DNA from: Massilia soli
GTDB taxonomy: Bacteria > Pseudomonadota > Gammaproteobacteria > Burkholderiales > Burkholderiaceae_D
Assembly (NCBI RefSeq): GCF_016809835.1
Contig: NZ_JAFBIL020000001.1
Location: forward strand, 62,001-126,000
Direction of reading: 5' to 3'
Length of the DNA stretch: 64,000 nt
The notes beneath the pieces were generated by a model, which was given only the letters and a program-made list of their open reading frames with translations, was not told the origin of the DNA and did no database searches. The position numbers were made by a program, and so were the translations under genes. Position 1 is the stretch's first letter, and every line of letters begins with the position of its first letter. Of this stretch, positions 26,923 through 36,674 are shown one piece after another.

Positions 26923-27099
26923 CGATATCGTCCGGAATATTAAGTCGATGCATGCTGGCACAAGAATGCGCGCAAGGCAATCACGGCCGGTTGCGCCGAT
27001 GATCGTGCCGGCATCCGGTAAATACAGGTAATGTGGAACTCGAAAAAACGACGCGGCTCTAACCAACGTTCAGCGGATGCATCCGCAGAAGGGGCGATG

Positions 27100-28896
27100 A
27101 TGAAAAAGATAAAGCTGGCAGTTGCGCTTTCCGGCGCAGCGTGCATGGGGCTGTCGTTCACGCCGACACTGGCCGAACGTCAGCCTGACGCGGCCTTCGA
27201 CCCCTTGTTTGCCGACGGCGCGCGCTGCGCACCGGCCCGCGGGGGGCGCCCGCCGCTGCTCGAGCAACTGGTGCTGGCGCAGGCCGAAACCGCGCCGTTC
27301 AGGCCCAGCCAGCAAGCGCAGGCCCCCATCGCGGTCGAGAAGCCGCCACTGTTCAAGGACCTGGGCAAACTGCATGTCCCGGTCAGCACGCGCAGTGCCG
27401 CTGCGCAGGCGTATTTCAACCAGGGGATCCGGCTGACGTTCGCATTCAACCATGCCGAAGCTGCGCGCGCCTTCCGTGCCGCCCAGCAGCTCGATCCCAA
27501 TTGCGCGATGTGCTTCTGGGGCGAGGCGCTGGTGCTCGGGCCAAACATCAACGCGCCGATGTTCCCGGCTGCGGTTGCCCCGGCGGTGGCAGCGGCAGCC
27601 AGCGCCGTCCGGCTCGCTGCCGGCGCCACGCCGCCGGAACAGGCGCTGATCCGCGCCGTGGCGCGCCGCTATGACGCATCCCCGGGCGCAGACCGCACGG
27701 CGCTCGACAAAGCCTACGCCGACGCCATGGCCGACGCGGCCCGCGCATTTCCCAACAACGACACCATCCAGGTCCTGTTTGCCGAATCGCTGATGGACCT
27801 GTCGCCGTGGGACTACTGGGAAGCCGGCGGCAGCAGGCCCAAGAACCGTACCGCCGAGCTGGTCGACGCGCTTGAGCGCGTGCTCGAACGCAATCCCACT
27901 CACCCCGGTGCCGCGCACTATTACATCCATGCGATGGAAGCGTCGGTCACTCCCGAAAAAGCACTGGCGCCCGCGCGGGTGCTGGCGCAACAGATCCCCG
28001 GCGCCGGACACGTGGTGCACATGCCCTCGCATATCTATTACCGGATCGGCCTGTACAAGGAGGCGCTGCAGTCGAACCTCGACGCCATCGCGGTGGACGA
28101 GCGCTACTTCCGCCGTTCGGGCAGCGACCCGGTTTACCGGGGCGCCTACTATCCCCACAACATCCACTTCGTGATGGTCTCGGCGCTGATGGGCGGCGAC
28201 GGCAAGACCGCGCTCGACGCGGCGGCCAAGCTGGACAAGTCGCTGCCGCCCGAACTGGTCAAGGAATTTTCCGGCATGCAGCCGGTCAAGGCCGCGCCGT
28301 ATTTCTCGCACGTGCAGTTCAGCAGCCCCGATGTACTGGTGGCGCTGCCCGATCCGGGCCCGGATTTCGTGCTGGTCAAGGCGATGTGGCACTACGCCCG
28401 CGCCACCGGCTTTGCCCGCCAAGGGGCGCTGGCCGCGAGCCGCAAGGAAATCGACGCGCTGGCCCAGCTGGAGCGCACCGCCGACTTCAAGCCGATCGCC
28501 GACTGGGGTGTGCCGGCACAAGCCATCGTGCAGACGGCGCGGGCCGTCGCGACCGGGCGGCTTGCCGACGCCGGCAACGACCTGCCGGGCGCGATCAAGG
28601 CATACCAGGAGGCCATCGCGGTGCAGGACGCCCTGCCCTACACCGAGCCGCCATACTGGTATTACCCGGTGCGCCAGTCACTCGGCGCAGCCTTGCTGCG
28701 CACTGGCAAACTTGATGAGGCAGAGCAAGTATTTCGCGCCTCGCTGGCGCGCACGCCCAGCAATGGATGGGCGCTCAGGGGCTTGATGGAGGTGTATCGC
28801 CAGCGCGGAGATGACGCGGCGCTGGCGGCGGTGCGCAAGCGCTTTGACACCACGTGGCTGGGCAAGAAGGGCGGGCCCGACCTGGCGCTATTGTGA
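27100..28896 (+). CDS. Exported tetratricopeptide-repeat protein
   Basis: A 598-residue protein. ATG 27100 is favoured over ATG 27097 because AAGG stands seven bases before it. A signal peptide (KKIKLAVALSGAACMGLS) is followed by a low-complexity linker and then TPR-like helix pairs: AYFNQGIRLTFAFNHAEAAR, NPTHPGAAHYYIHAMEAS, YYRIGLYKEALQSNLDAI and LGAALLRTGKLDEAEQVFRA. CAMCFWGEALVLGPN and AGHVVHMPSHIYYRIG are typical of a large uncharacterised TPR family in proteobacteria. It probably acts as a scaffold in the periplasm; the partner is unknown. Confidence 0.88.
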   Translation: MKKIKLAVALSGAACMGLSFTPTLAERQPDAAFDPLFADGARCAPARGGRPPLLEQLVLAQAETAPFRPSQQAQAPIAVEKPPLFKDLGKLHVPVSTRSAAAQAYFNQGIRLTFAFNHAEAARAFRAAQQLDPNCAMCFWGEALVLGPNINAPMFPAAVAPAVAAAASAVRLAAGATPPEQALIRAVARRYDASPGADRTALDKAYADAMADAARAFPNNDTIQVLFAESLMDLSPWDYWEAGGSRPKNRTAELVDALERVLERNPTHPGAAHYYIHAMEASVTPEKALAPARVLAQQIPGAGHVVHMPSHIYYRIGLYKEALQSNLDAIAVDERYFRRSGSDPVYRGAYYPHNIHFVMVSALMGGDGKTALDAAAKLDKSLPPELVKEFSGMQPVKAAPYFSHVQFSSPDVLVALPDPGPDFVLVKAMWHYARATGFARQGALAASRKEIDALAQLERTADFKPIADWGVPAQAIVQTARAVATGRLADAGNDLPGAIKAYQEAIAVQDALPYTEPPYWYYPVRQSLGAALLRTGKLDEAEQVFRASLARTPSNGWALRGLMEVYRQRGDDAALAAVRKRFDTTWLGKKGGPDLALL

Positions 28897-29033
28897 ACGC
28901 AAGGTCGACCGGCCGGCGCTGTCACCCTTGGCAGGGCGGCACAGCGCGGCGTCCTTGGCCGCATGACCGCCGCGCTGACTCCAGCCCGGCGGATCACGCT
29001 GCGCGCTTCCGCCCGGCCTTCGGCGCTGTGGCG

Positions 29034-29339
29034 TTACTTCGGCGCGTCAGCGACGCATTTCTTCATGAACGACGCCTTCGCAGCGCCGGCCAGCGCCTTG
29101 CCGTTCTTGCCCATCGCCTTCGCTTCGCAGGCTTGCGCCGCCGGACCCATGGCGTCGGCTTCGCACTTCTTCATGAACGATTTCTTCGCCGCGCCGGCCA
29201 GGTTCTTGCCGTTTTTGTCGATCGCGCGCATTTCGCAGCCCTGCGCGCCGGGAGCGGTGACCGCCGAGGCGACGGGTGCCTGGGCAAAGGCCAGGCCCGA
29301 CAACAGCAGACCGGCTACTGCAATACTGAATTTGTTCAT
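29034..29339 (-). CDS. psiF: PsiF repeat protein
   Basis: A 101-residue exported protein with GAGG eight bases before ATG 29339. A signal peptide (NKFSIAVAGLLLSGLAFA) precedes two copies of the PsiF repeat, CEMRAIDKNGKNLAGAAKKS-FMKKC and CEAKAMGKNGKALAGAAKAS-FMKKC, each bracketed by Cys. E. coli psiF is induced by phosphate starvation and has no known biochemical role. No obvious PHO box was found upstream here. Confidence 0.9.
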   Translation of the reverse strand: MNKFSIAVAGLLLSGLAFAQAPVASAVTAPGAQGCEMRAIDKNGKNLAGAAKKSFMKKCEADAMGPAAQACEAKAMGKNGKALAGAAKASFMKKCVADAPK

Positions 29340-29424
29340 CGCGTTTTCCTCGTTAGATGGCGAAATGCCAAGAAGAAAACGCGCGGCAGAACTGTCTCGT
29401 TGACATGTTTCTTCACGCCGGCCA

Positions 29425-32109
29425 TCAGGCCAGCGACTTGTTCGCTTCCAGCATTTCAAGCACCCGGTCGGCCGCGATCGGCCGGCTGAACAGGTAACCC
29501 TGGAACTCGTCGCATTGCATCTCGCGCAGCATCGACAATTGCTCTTCGGTCTCGACGCCCTCGGCGACCACCAGCAGCTTCAGGTTGCGCGCCAGGCTGA
29601 TGACGGAGTGAACGATGGCGGCGCTGTCGTCGTCCTGGCCGAGGTCGCGGATGAAGGCGCGGTCGACCTTCAGGCGCTGCACCGGGAAACGCTTCAGGTA
29701 GGCCAGGCTGGAGTAACCGGTGCCGAAATCATCGATCGACAATTCGACGCCGAGCGCGCGGATGCCGCGCATCAGCACATCGACTTCCTGTTCGCGGCTG
29801 ACGAGCGCGGTTTCGGTAATCTCCAGCTCCAGCGATCCCGCTGCCACGCCCCAGCGCGCGATGCAATCGCGGATGCTCGGCAGCAGGTCCTTCTGATGGA
29901 ACTGGCGCGGCGACAGGTTTACCGCGACCTTGACCGGCGCGCCGGTCGCCGCCGCCCAGCTGCCCATCTGGCGGCAGGTTTCCTCCAGCACCCAGGCGCC
30001 GATCGCAATGATCAGGCCAGTACGCTCGGCAATCGGAATGAAGCGGACTGGCGAAACCTCGCCCAACACCGGGTTGGACCAGCGCAGCAGCGCTTCGAAG
30101 CCGACGATGCGGCCGTCACGGATGCTGACCTTGGGCTGGTACTCGACGCGGAATTCTTTGCGCTCGAGCGCGCGGCGCAGTTGCGCTTCGATCGCCAGCC
30201 GTTCGTCGAGGTCGGTATGGGTGCTGGGGGAGAAGAAGTGGATCGTATCTTCCTCGCTGCCGCCCTCGCGGTTGCGGGCGCTTTCGGCGCGCCGGTACAG
30301 CTCGTCCGCGCTGGCGCCATCGTCCGGGAACACCGACACCCCCATCACCGGACCGAGGTAAAAGTCGCGTCCGCCGATCGTCATCGGGCCCGACAGCCGT
30401 TGCTGGAGGCCGAGCACGAATTCGTCGATCGACAGGCGGCCGCGGTCGGCGGCGATCACGACAGCAAATTCGGCGCTTTTGATGCGCGCCACCACCACTG
30501 CCTGCGGCGACAGCGTGTGGAAGGCCTCGCCGACCTGGCGCAACGCACGCTCGCCTGCGTCTTGTCCAAGCAGGTCGCTGATTTCATGCAGCCGTTTGAG
30601 CGAGACGACCACGATGCCGATGCTGCGCCCGTTAGCGGCGGCATCGGCGACGGCGTTTTCCAGCACGCGGCGGAACTGGTTCTGGTTCGGCAGTCCGGTC
30701 AGCGCATCGAAGTCGGCCAGGTAGGCCAGGCGCTGCTCGGCACGCTGACGCTCGGTGATATCGGTCAGCACGCTGACCACCTGGGGGTGGCCGGCTTCAT
30801 CGACCAGCCTGGACGACATCTGGATCACCGTCCGCGCTTCGCCGCTGCCGTCGCGCAACTGGGCCACCGCCGCGCTGCCGGGCGCGCCGTCCAGAACGTG
30901 GCGGTAGCGGCGCTCACGGTCGTCCAGGTTGCTGGAATCGAGCACCTCGTGTTCAGGACGGCCGTTCAGCTCGGCCGCCGGGCGCCCGACGAAGCGGCTG
31001 AACGCCTCGTTCATCATGACGAAGCGGCGCGCGCTGTCGAGTACCCAGATCGGGGTGCCGACCGCGTTGAGGATATTGGCCAGGTAATCGGCGCTTGCGC
31101 CTGCCCGCGCTTCGCTGGCGGCGAGCTTGTCGATCAGTGCCGCCTTGCGCGTGGCTTCACGCGCCACCCTGCGCGCGAGCAATGCCAGCGACAGCGAGAT
31201 CAGGCCAAAGAAAGCCAGCGCGGTCCAGAGCCGGCCATACCAGTCGGCCAGCGCATCGCCCAGGTCCATGCCGGTGATGATCACCAGCGGGAAGCCGGGT
31301 ACCGAATCGTAGCCGTACAGGCGGTTGATGCCGTCGACCGGGCTCACCGACTGGAAGCCGCCGCGTTCGGCCACCGGCAGCTTGTCGGTGAATAAGATGG
31401 TGTTCCTGAAGCTGCGCCCGATGGCCCACGGCAGGATCGGGCCGCGCACCAGCATGGTACCGTCGCGCTGGAGCAGCGTGACCGAGCCGCCCTGACCCAT
31501 GTCGAGCAGCATGTAGATCTGCTCGAAGCGTTCGGAATCGACCCGAGCCAGGATGGTGCCGATACGCTCGCCCCGGGAGTCGCTGATGGCACGGGCAAAA
31601 TTGATGACGCCGCGGCCGCTACCGGGATCGACATTGCTGATGGTGACGCTGACACTTTCCGAACTGTCCAGCAGCGGGGGGCGCGCGGGCGCGCCAGCGG
31701 AAGGCAGGCGGGCGCCGGCGGCGCCAGGGGGGGCCGCGCTGGCCACCAGCTGCCCGCTGGCATCGTACAGGTGCACGCCGAGCAGGTACTGCTGGGCGGG
31801 CCCGTTGCCGTCGAAATACGGCGCCAGCGGCGGCGGCAAGGCGCCGTTGTTGCGGTAGGCACGTCCGACCTGGAGCGTGACCTGGTCGACCGCCTGTGCC
31901 ACGGTCAGGGTCTGGGCTGCGAAGGCGATGGCCAGGTTGCGCAGGCTGGCCTGCTGGGCACGCACCGCGTCGTGGTAACTGACATACAACATCGCCGCGG
32001 TCGCCGCGCCCAGGACCGCAATCAGCAAGGCGGTCACGCCAGCCAGGCGCCCGAGGGAGTACGGCCTGGCCTTGGCAGCGGTAGCGGTCGAATCGTGGGA
32101 CACGGTCAT
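29425..32109 (-). CDS. Membrane sensor with Cache, PAS, degenerate GGDEF and EAL domains
   Basis: An 894-residue protein. A helix near 20-45 and one near 290-312 bracket a periplasmic dCache-like sensor. Next comes a PAS domain (about 335-460: NAVGTPIWVLDSARRFVMMN). The GGDEF domain (about 465-630) is degenerate: ARIKSAEF replaces the GGDEF loop, and the Mg-binding Asp strand reads VVVSLKRLHEI. The EAL domain is intact (GFEALLRW, ELEITET, DDFGTGYSSLAYLKRF, LKVDRAFI, AEGVETEEQ). It should therefore be a c-di-GMP phosphodiesterase, with the broken GGDEF possibly binding GTP as a regulator. It lies 85 bp upstream of psiF on the same strand. Confidence 0.93.
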   Translation of the reverse strand: MTVSHDSTATAAKARPYSLGRLAGVTALLIAVLGAATAAMLYVSYHDAVRAQQASLRNLAIAFAAQTLTVAQAVDQVTLQVGRAYRNNGALPPPLAPYFDGNGPAQQYLLGVHLYDASGQLVASAAPPGAAGARLPSAGAPARPPLLDSSESVSVTISNVDPGSGRGVINFARAISDSRGERIGTILARVDSERFEQIYMLLDMGQGGSVTLLQRDGTMLVRGPILPWAIGRSFRNTILFTDKLPVAERGGFQSVSPVDGINRLYGYDSVPGFPLVIITGMDLGDALADWYGRLWTALAFFGLISLSLALLARRVAREATRKAALIDKLAASEARAGASADYLANILNAVGTPIWVLDSARRFVMMNEAFSRFVGRPAAELNGRPEHEVLDSSNLDDRERRYRHVLDGAPGSAAVAQLRDGSGEARTVIQMSSRLVDEAGHPQVVSVLTDITERQRAEQRLAYLADFDALTGLPNQNQFRRVLENAVADAAANGRSIGIVVVSLKRLHEISDLLGQDAGERALRQVGEAFHTLSPQAVVVARIKSAEFAVVIAADRGRLSIDEFVLGLQQRLSGPMTIGGRDFYLGPVMGVSVFPDDGASADELYRRAESARNREGGSEEDTIHFFSPSTHTDLDERLAIEAQLRRALERKEFRVEYQPKVSIRDGRIVGFEALLRWSNPVLGEVSPVRFIPIAERTGLIIAIGAWVLEETCRQMGSWAAATGAPVKVAVNLSPRQFHQKDLLPSIRDCIARWGVAAGSLELEITETALVSREQEVDVLMRGIRALGVELSIDDFGTGYSSLAYLKRFPVQRLKVDRAFIRDLGQDDDSAAIVHSVISLARNLKLLVVAEGVETEEQLSMLREMQCDEFQGYLFSRPIAADRVLEMLEANKSLA

Positions 32110-32227
32110 GTGCGATGTGCAGTTAGCTGCGATGAAGGGCTAATTCTACACGCGGCGCCAGCGCAGATCCTGATTCCCTCGGCGCACCGCCAAGCCGGCC
32201 GCTCTGCCGCCAAATAGCAATTGCGTA

Positions 32228-32294
32228 TTTACTAATTAACTGATAAGCAATGCAGAATTTCTTGGTTCGATTTCGCGAATCCGGCCGTTAGACT
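32228..32294 (+). promoter_or_regulatory. Probable CysB-type control region and promoter of the sulfate-binding protein gene
   Basis: An AT-rich 34-bp element (32228-32261, TTTACTAATT at the start, GAATTTC at the end) lies upstream of a -10-like TAGACT at 32289-32294 with a poor -35. This is the layout of an activator-dependent promoter. A similar element precedes the adjacent CysB-family regulator gene. Binding is inferred. Confidence 0.4.
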
Positions 32295-32328
32295 CGATCC
32301 ATACCCACTCCACCACATCGAGGAAACC

Positions 32329-33348
32329 ATGCTTCGCCCTGCCCGCCGTGCTGTCATCGTTGCCGCCCTGCTTTCCGGACTCGCCGGCTTGGCCGGGGCC
32401 GCGCTGGCGCAAACCACCTTGCTGAACGTGTCCTACGACCCGACCCGGGAACTGTATGCCGACTATGACAAGGCGTTCGCCACATACTGGAAGGACAAGA
32501 CTGGCGACACCGTGACGGTGCGCCAGTCGCATGGCGGTTCGGGCAAGCAGGCGCGCGCCGTCATCGACGGGCTGGAAGCCGACGTCGTCACGCTGGCGCT
32601 GGCCTACGACATCGACGCCATCGCCGAAAAGACCAAACGCCTGCCGGCCGACTGGCAAAAGGCCCGCGCCAACAACAGCTCGCCGTATACCTCGACCATC
32701 GTGTTCCTGGTTCGCAAGGGAAACCCGAAGGGCATCAAGGACTGGGGCGACCTGGTCAAGCCGGGCGTCCAGGTCATCACGCCCAATCCGAAGACCTCGG
32801 GCGGCGCGCGCTGGAACTACCTGGCGGCCTGGGGCTACGCGCTGAAGCGCCCCGGCGGCAGCGACGACAAGGCCAAGGCCTTCGTGGCGGAACTGTTCAA
32901 GCACGTGCCGGTGTTCGATTCGGGCGCGCGCGCCTCGACCAACACCTTCGTGCAGCGCGGCCTGGGCGACGTCCTGCTCGCATGGGAAAACGAAGCCTTC
33001 CTGTCGGTGAACGAACTGGGGCCGGACAAGTTCGAGATCGTGGTGCCGTCGGTATCGGTGCTGGCTGAGCCGCCTGTGGCCGTGGTGCAAGGCGTGACCG
33101 AGCGCCGCGGCACCACCCGGCTGGCCTCCGCCTACCTGGACTACCTGTACTCGCCGGTCGGGCAGAAACTGATCGCCAAGCATTACTACCGTCCGGTCAA
33201 GCCTGAACTGGCCGATCCGAAGGATGTGGCGCGCTTTCCGAAACTCAAGACCTTTACCGTGGACGACACCTTCGGCGGCTGGCAGAAGGCGCAGAAGACG
33301 CACTTTGCCGACGGCGGCACCTTCGACCAGATCTATGCGTCGAAGTAA
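32329..33348 (+). CDS. sbp: Sulfate/thiosulfate ABC transporter substrate-binding protein
   Basis: A 339-residue periplasmic protein with a signal peptide ending [60 protein letters not shown] and [20 protein letters not shown] are the sulfate-contacting and signature segments of the Sbp/CysP family. It captures sulfate and delivers it to a CysTWA permease. Those permease genes are not in the window, so this copy is either an orphan or separated from its transporter. The CysB-family regulator follows 114 bp downstream, and both promoters share an AT-rich element. Confidence 0.95.
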   Translation: MLRPARRAVIVAALLSGLAGLAGAALAQTTLLNVSYDPTRELYADYDKAFATYWKDKTGDTVTVRQSHGGSGKQARAVIDGLEADVVTLALAYDIDAIAEKTKRLPADWQKARANNSSPYTSTIVFLVRKGNPKGIKDWGDLVKPGVQVITPNPKTSGGARWNYLAAWGYALKRPGGSDDKAKAFVAELFKHVPVFDSGARASTNTFVQRGLGDVLLAWENEAFLSVNELGPDKFEIVVPSVSVLAEPPVAVVQGVTERRGTTRLASAYLDYLYSPVGQKLIAKHYYRPVKPELADPKDVARFPKLKTFTVDDTFGGWQKAQKTHFADGGTFDQIYASK

Positions 33349-33372
33349 GGCAGCGGCGCGCCCGCTTAGCTC

Positions 33373-33433
33373 TTTTAGTAATAAATTGTTGCGGATTCTG
33401 TATTTCGGGATGCAGGGCCTCCCGGCATAGACT
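33373..33433 (+). promoter_or_regulatory. Probable CysB-type control region and promoter of the regulator gene
   Basis: A 34-bp AT-rich element (33373-33406, TTTTAGTAAT at the start, GTATTTC at the end) is followed 21 bp later by TAGACT (33428-33433). The layout copies that upstream of sbp, suggesting autoregulation by the CysB-like protein. Confidence 0.4.
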
Positions 33434-33462
33434 GGCTGCCAGACCAGCATTCCGGAACCATC

Positions 33463-34404
33463 ATGAACTTCCAACAATTGCGCATCATTCGCGAAACCGT
33501 GCGCTGCGGCTTCAACCTGACCGACGTGGCCGCGGCATTGTTCACATCGCAGTCGGGGGTGTCCAAGCACATCAAGGATCTCGAAGATGAGCTCGGCATC
33601 GAGCTGTTCGCGCGCAAGGGCAAGCGGTTGCTGGGGCTCACCGAACCGGGGCGCGAACTGCTGGTCATGGTTGAGCGGATGCTGCTGGAGGCGGGCAACA
33701 TCAAGCGTCTGGGCGACCAGTACAGCCAGCGCGACGTCGGCCAGCTGACCGTGGCCACCACGCACACGCAGGCGCGCTATGCCTTGCCGGCCGTGATCAC
33801 CGAGTTCAAGCGGGCGTACCCAAAAGTCCACCTGAAGCTGCACCAGGCCAGCCCGGGCGAGATCGTCAAGCTGCTGCGCGATGGCGAGGCCGATATTGGC
33901 GTGGCGACCGAGGCGCTGGCCGATGTGCCCGCGTTCGCATCCTTCCCCTTCTACCGCTGGCACCATTCGGTGATCGTGCCGGCCGGCCATCCGCTGCAAG
34001 ACGTGCGGCCGCTGACGCTTGACGCGATCGCCGACTATCCCGTCATTACCTACCACGAAGGCTTTACCGGCCGCACCCACCTGGACCAGGCATTCGCGGC
34101 CGCCGGGGCGGTGCCCGATATCGTGATGTCGGCGCTGGACGCCGATGTGATCAAGACGTATGTCGAGCTGGGGCTCGGCGTGGGCATCGTCGCATCGATG
34201 GCGGTGGATCCGCTGCGCGACAGCGCCCTGCGCCAGCTCGACAGCACCCATCTGTTCCCCGAGAACGTGGCGCGCATCGCGGTGCGGCGCGGCCACTACC
34301 TGCGCCGCTACGCCTACCGCTTCATCGAGCTGTGCGCGGCCGAGCTGACCGAAGCGAAAGTCACACAGGCGCTGCGCAACGATGCCGAGGCTGAAACCCT
34401 GTAA
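33463..34404 (+). CDS. CysB-family LysR-type transcriptional regulator
   Basis: A 313-residue regulator. The N-terminal winged helix (MNFQQLRIIRETVRCGFNLT, LFTSQSGVSKHIKDLEDELG) is characteristic of CysB/Cbl/SsuR, and the effector domain carries LTVATTHTQARYALPAVITE. In this family acetylserine or a sulfur metabolite relieves or enables activation of sulfur-uptake genes. It is downstream of sbp, which it probably controls. CysB and Cbl cannot be told apart by eye, so no symbol is given. Confidence 0.93.
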   Translation: MNFQQLRIIRETVRCGFNLTDVAAALFTSQSGVSKHIKDLEDELGIELFARKGKRLLGLTEPGRELLVMVERMLLEAGNIKRLGDQYSQRDVGQLTVATTHTQARYALPAVITEFKRAYPKVHLKLHQASPGEIVKLLRDGEADIGVATEALADVPAFASFPFYRWHHSVIVPAGHPLQDVRPLTLDAIADYPVITYHEGFTGRTHLDQAFAAAGAVPDIVMSALDADVIKTYVELGLGVGIVASMAVDPLRDSALRQLDSTHLFPENVARIAVRRGHYLRRYAYRFIELCAAELTEAKVTQALRNDAEAETL

Positions 34405-34518
34405 CGCCGATCCGCGACATGCCAGAAACAGCGCCGCCCGCTAGGCACGTCATTGCCGCGCACGCGGGACTCCATACTGACGCCGCGTGGCGGACGCGAT
34501 TATAGGGTGGCCTGGGGG

Positions 34519-34556
34519 AAAAAAAACCCGCCTGATCGCTCCATCAGGCGGGTTTT
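34519..34556 (-). terminator. Strong intrinsic terminator for the S9 peptidase gene
   Basis: A perfect 14-bp stem (AAAACCCGCCTGAT / ATCAGGCGGGTTTT) with a six-base loop. On the minus strand it runs into eight T residues just downstream of the S9 peptidase stop codon. The flanking A and T runs may also let it stop plus-strand transcripts from the CysB-family gene. Confidence 0.9.
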
Positions 34557-34571
34557 CGAAGTGGCTTGCGC

Positions 34572-36629
34572 TTATTTCTTCGGCTTCAGGTACTGGTCGA
34601 GCCAGCCGATCACGGTGTGATGCCACAGCAGTGAATTGGCCGGTTTCAGCACCCAGTGATTCTCATCCGGGAACACCAGCAATTTGCTCTCGATGCCGCG
34701 GCGCTGCAGCGCAGTGAAGGCGCCCAGTGCCTGCTCGGTCGGAATGCGGTAATCCTTTTCACCCTGGATTACCAGCATCGGGGTCTTCCACTTGGCGACG
34801 TGGTGCACCGGATTGAAACGCTCGTAGTTGTCCGGCTTGGCGAAGTAGGTGCCGCCGTTTTCCCACTCGGTGAACCAGAGTTCCTCGGTGGCGTAGGCCA
34901 TGCCGCGGTTGTCGAACACGCCGTCGTGGTTGACGATGCAGCGGAAGCCGTCGGACCAGTTACCCTGGATCCAGTTCATCATGTAACCGCCGTAGGACGC
35001 GCCCAGCGCGCAGCTGCGCTCGCGGTCAAGCCACGGGAACTTGGCCACTGCCGCTTCCAGGCCCTTCTGCAAATCGACCAGCGGCTTGCCGCCCCAGTCA
35101 TTGCTGATCGAATCGGTGAACGCCTGGCCGTAGCCGGTCGAACCGTGGAAGTCGATGAACACGGTGGCGTAGCCGGCGCCCGCGTACACCTGCGGGTTCC
35201 AGCGGTAGCTCCAGCCATTGCCGAAGCTGCCTTGCGGGCCGCCGTGCACCAGGAAGGCGATCGGGTATTTCTGGCCCGGCACCGCGTTCCATGGCTTCAT
35301 CACGTGGCCGTAGACGGTGGCGCCGTTGGCGCCGGCGAACGAGAACTGTTCGTACTGGCCCCAGCGGACATCGGCCAGCGCTTCGCGGTTCTGCCAGGTC
35401 AGCTGGACCGGCTTGCCGCCCAGCTTGGCCTTGAACAGCTGCGCGCCCGACTCCAGCGTCGACAGGGAATACGCGACGGTATCGCCGCGCACATCGTAGC
35501 CGCCTACCGAACCGGCGCCCGTCAGGGGAGTCGCCTTGCCGCTGGCGACATCGATGCCGAACAGGCGGTGATGGCCGACGTCCTGCGCATCGACCACCAG
35601 GGTCTTGCCGTCGGCGGTCCAGCGCAGGTCGCCTGCTGAGCGGTCCCAGTTCTCGGCCAGCTTGCGCTTCTTGCCGGTCGCGACATCCATCAGCATGACC
35701 TGGTAGCGGTCGGCTTCAAAACCAGGGCGCGCCATCGCCAGGTAGGCCAAGGTGCGGCCGTCCGGCGAGAACGTCCCCTTGGCGTCCCATGCCGGGTTGT
35801 CCGGCGTCAGGTTGCGCGGCGCCGCGCCGCCCGCGGCCGGCACGCTGTACAGGTCGAAGTTGGTCGACCACGATTCTTCCTTGCCGGCGATACGCACCGA
35901 GAACACGATGGTCTTGCCGTCCGGGCTGAAACGGTATTCCTCATGGTCGCCGAACGGCTTGGATGGCACGTCGCCGTCCAGGCTGCCGCTCAGGCTGACC
36001 GGTGCGGCGCTGACTTTGCCGCTGCTGTCGATCGGGGCCGAGTACAGCACGGCGTTGCGGCCGTCGGCCCAGGTATCCCAATGGCGCACGAACATGCGGT
36101 CGTACACGCGGCCCGAGGCTTTTTTCTTGCTGGCCTGGTCGAGGCGGGTCTTGGTGCATGCGAGGTCGGCGCAGTCGCGGAACACCGACACGCTCATGGC
36201 GATGCGCTCGCCAGTCGGCGCCAGGCGGAAGTTGTCGATGTCGAGCGGCAGATCGGTCACGCGCGCCGCTTCGCCGCCGCCAAGGGGCAGGCGCCAGACC
36301 TGCGACGAGCCGGACCGGCCCGACAGGAAGTAGACGGCGTCGCCCGCCGGCGCCCATTGCGGGTCGCTGCTGCTGGCGGCATGGTTGGTCAGGCGCTGCG
36401 GCACCGGCTTGGCGGCGCGCAGGTCCACCATCCACAGCTCGGTATGGCCACGGTTCTTGTCCAGTTCGGTAGTGCGCACGGTGTACACGGCGCGGCTGGC
36501 ATCCGGCGACAGCACCGGTGCGCCGACCCGCTCCATCGCGACCAGGTCTTCGACGGTAAAGCCGCGCGGCGCAGCGATGGCGCTGCCGGCCGCGACAGCC
36601 GTTCCCAACAACAGCAAACGTAACTTCAT
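34572..36629 (-). CDS. Exported S9 family (prolyl oligopeptidase-type) peptidase
   Basis: A 685-residue protein from ATG 36629 with GGGG seven bases upstream. A signal peptide (KLRLLLLGTAVAAGSAIAA) leads into a beta-propeller with repeated WD/PD40-like blades (RFSPDGKTIVFS, TFSPDGRTLAYLA, RWTADGKTLVVDA). The C-terminal alpha/beta hydrolase has an oxyanion HGGPQGSFG, nucleophile GASYGGYM, acid GEKDYRIP and His ENHWV. This matches dipeptidyl/acylaminoacyl peptidases of the S9C type. It should degrade peptides in the periplasm. It ends at a strong terminator and appears monocistronic. Confidence 0.94.
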   Translation of the reverse strand: MKLRLLLLGTAVAAGSAIAAPRGFTVEDLVAMERVGAPVLSPDASRAVYTVRTTELDKNRGHTELWMVDLRAAKPVPQRLTNHAASSSDPQWAPAGDAVYFLSGRSGSSQVWRLPLGGGEAARVTDLPLDIDNFRLAPTGERIAMSVSVFRDCADLACTKTRLDQASKKKASGRVYDRMFVRHWDTWADGRNAVLYSAPIDSSGKVSAAPVSLSGSLDGDVPSKPFGDHEEYRFSPDGKTIVFSVRIAGKEESWSTNFDLYSVPAAGGAAPRNLTPDNPAWDAKGTFSPDGRTLAYLAMARPGFEADRYQVMLMDVATGKKRKLAENWDRSAGDLRWTADGKTLVVDAQDVGHHRLFGIDVASGKATPLTGAGSVGGYDVRGDTVAYSLSTLESGAQLFKAKLGGKPVQLTWQNREALADVRWGQYEQFSFAGANGATVYGHVMKPWNAVPGQKYPIAFLVHGGPQGSFGNGWSYRWNPQVYAGAGYATVFIDFHGSTGYGQAFTDSISNDWGGKPLVDLQKGLEAAVAKFPWLDRERSCALGASYGGYMMNWIQGNWSDGFRCIVNHDGVFDNRGMAYATEELWFTEWENGGTYFAKPDNYERFNPVHHVAKWKTPMLVIQGEKDYRIPTEQALGAFTALQRRGIESKLLVFPDENHWVLKPANSLLWHHTVIGWLDQYLKPKK

Positions 36630-36674
36630 TCGATCCCCTTTTGGCAAGCAGCCAATGATTTATCGTGGAGTAAT

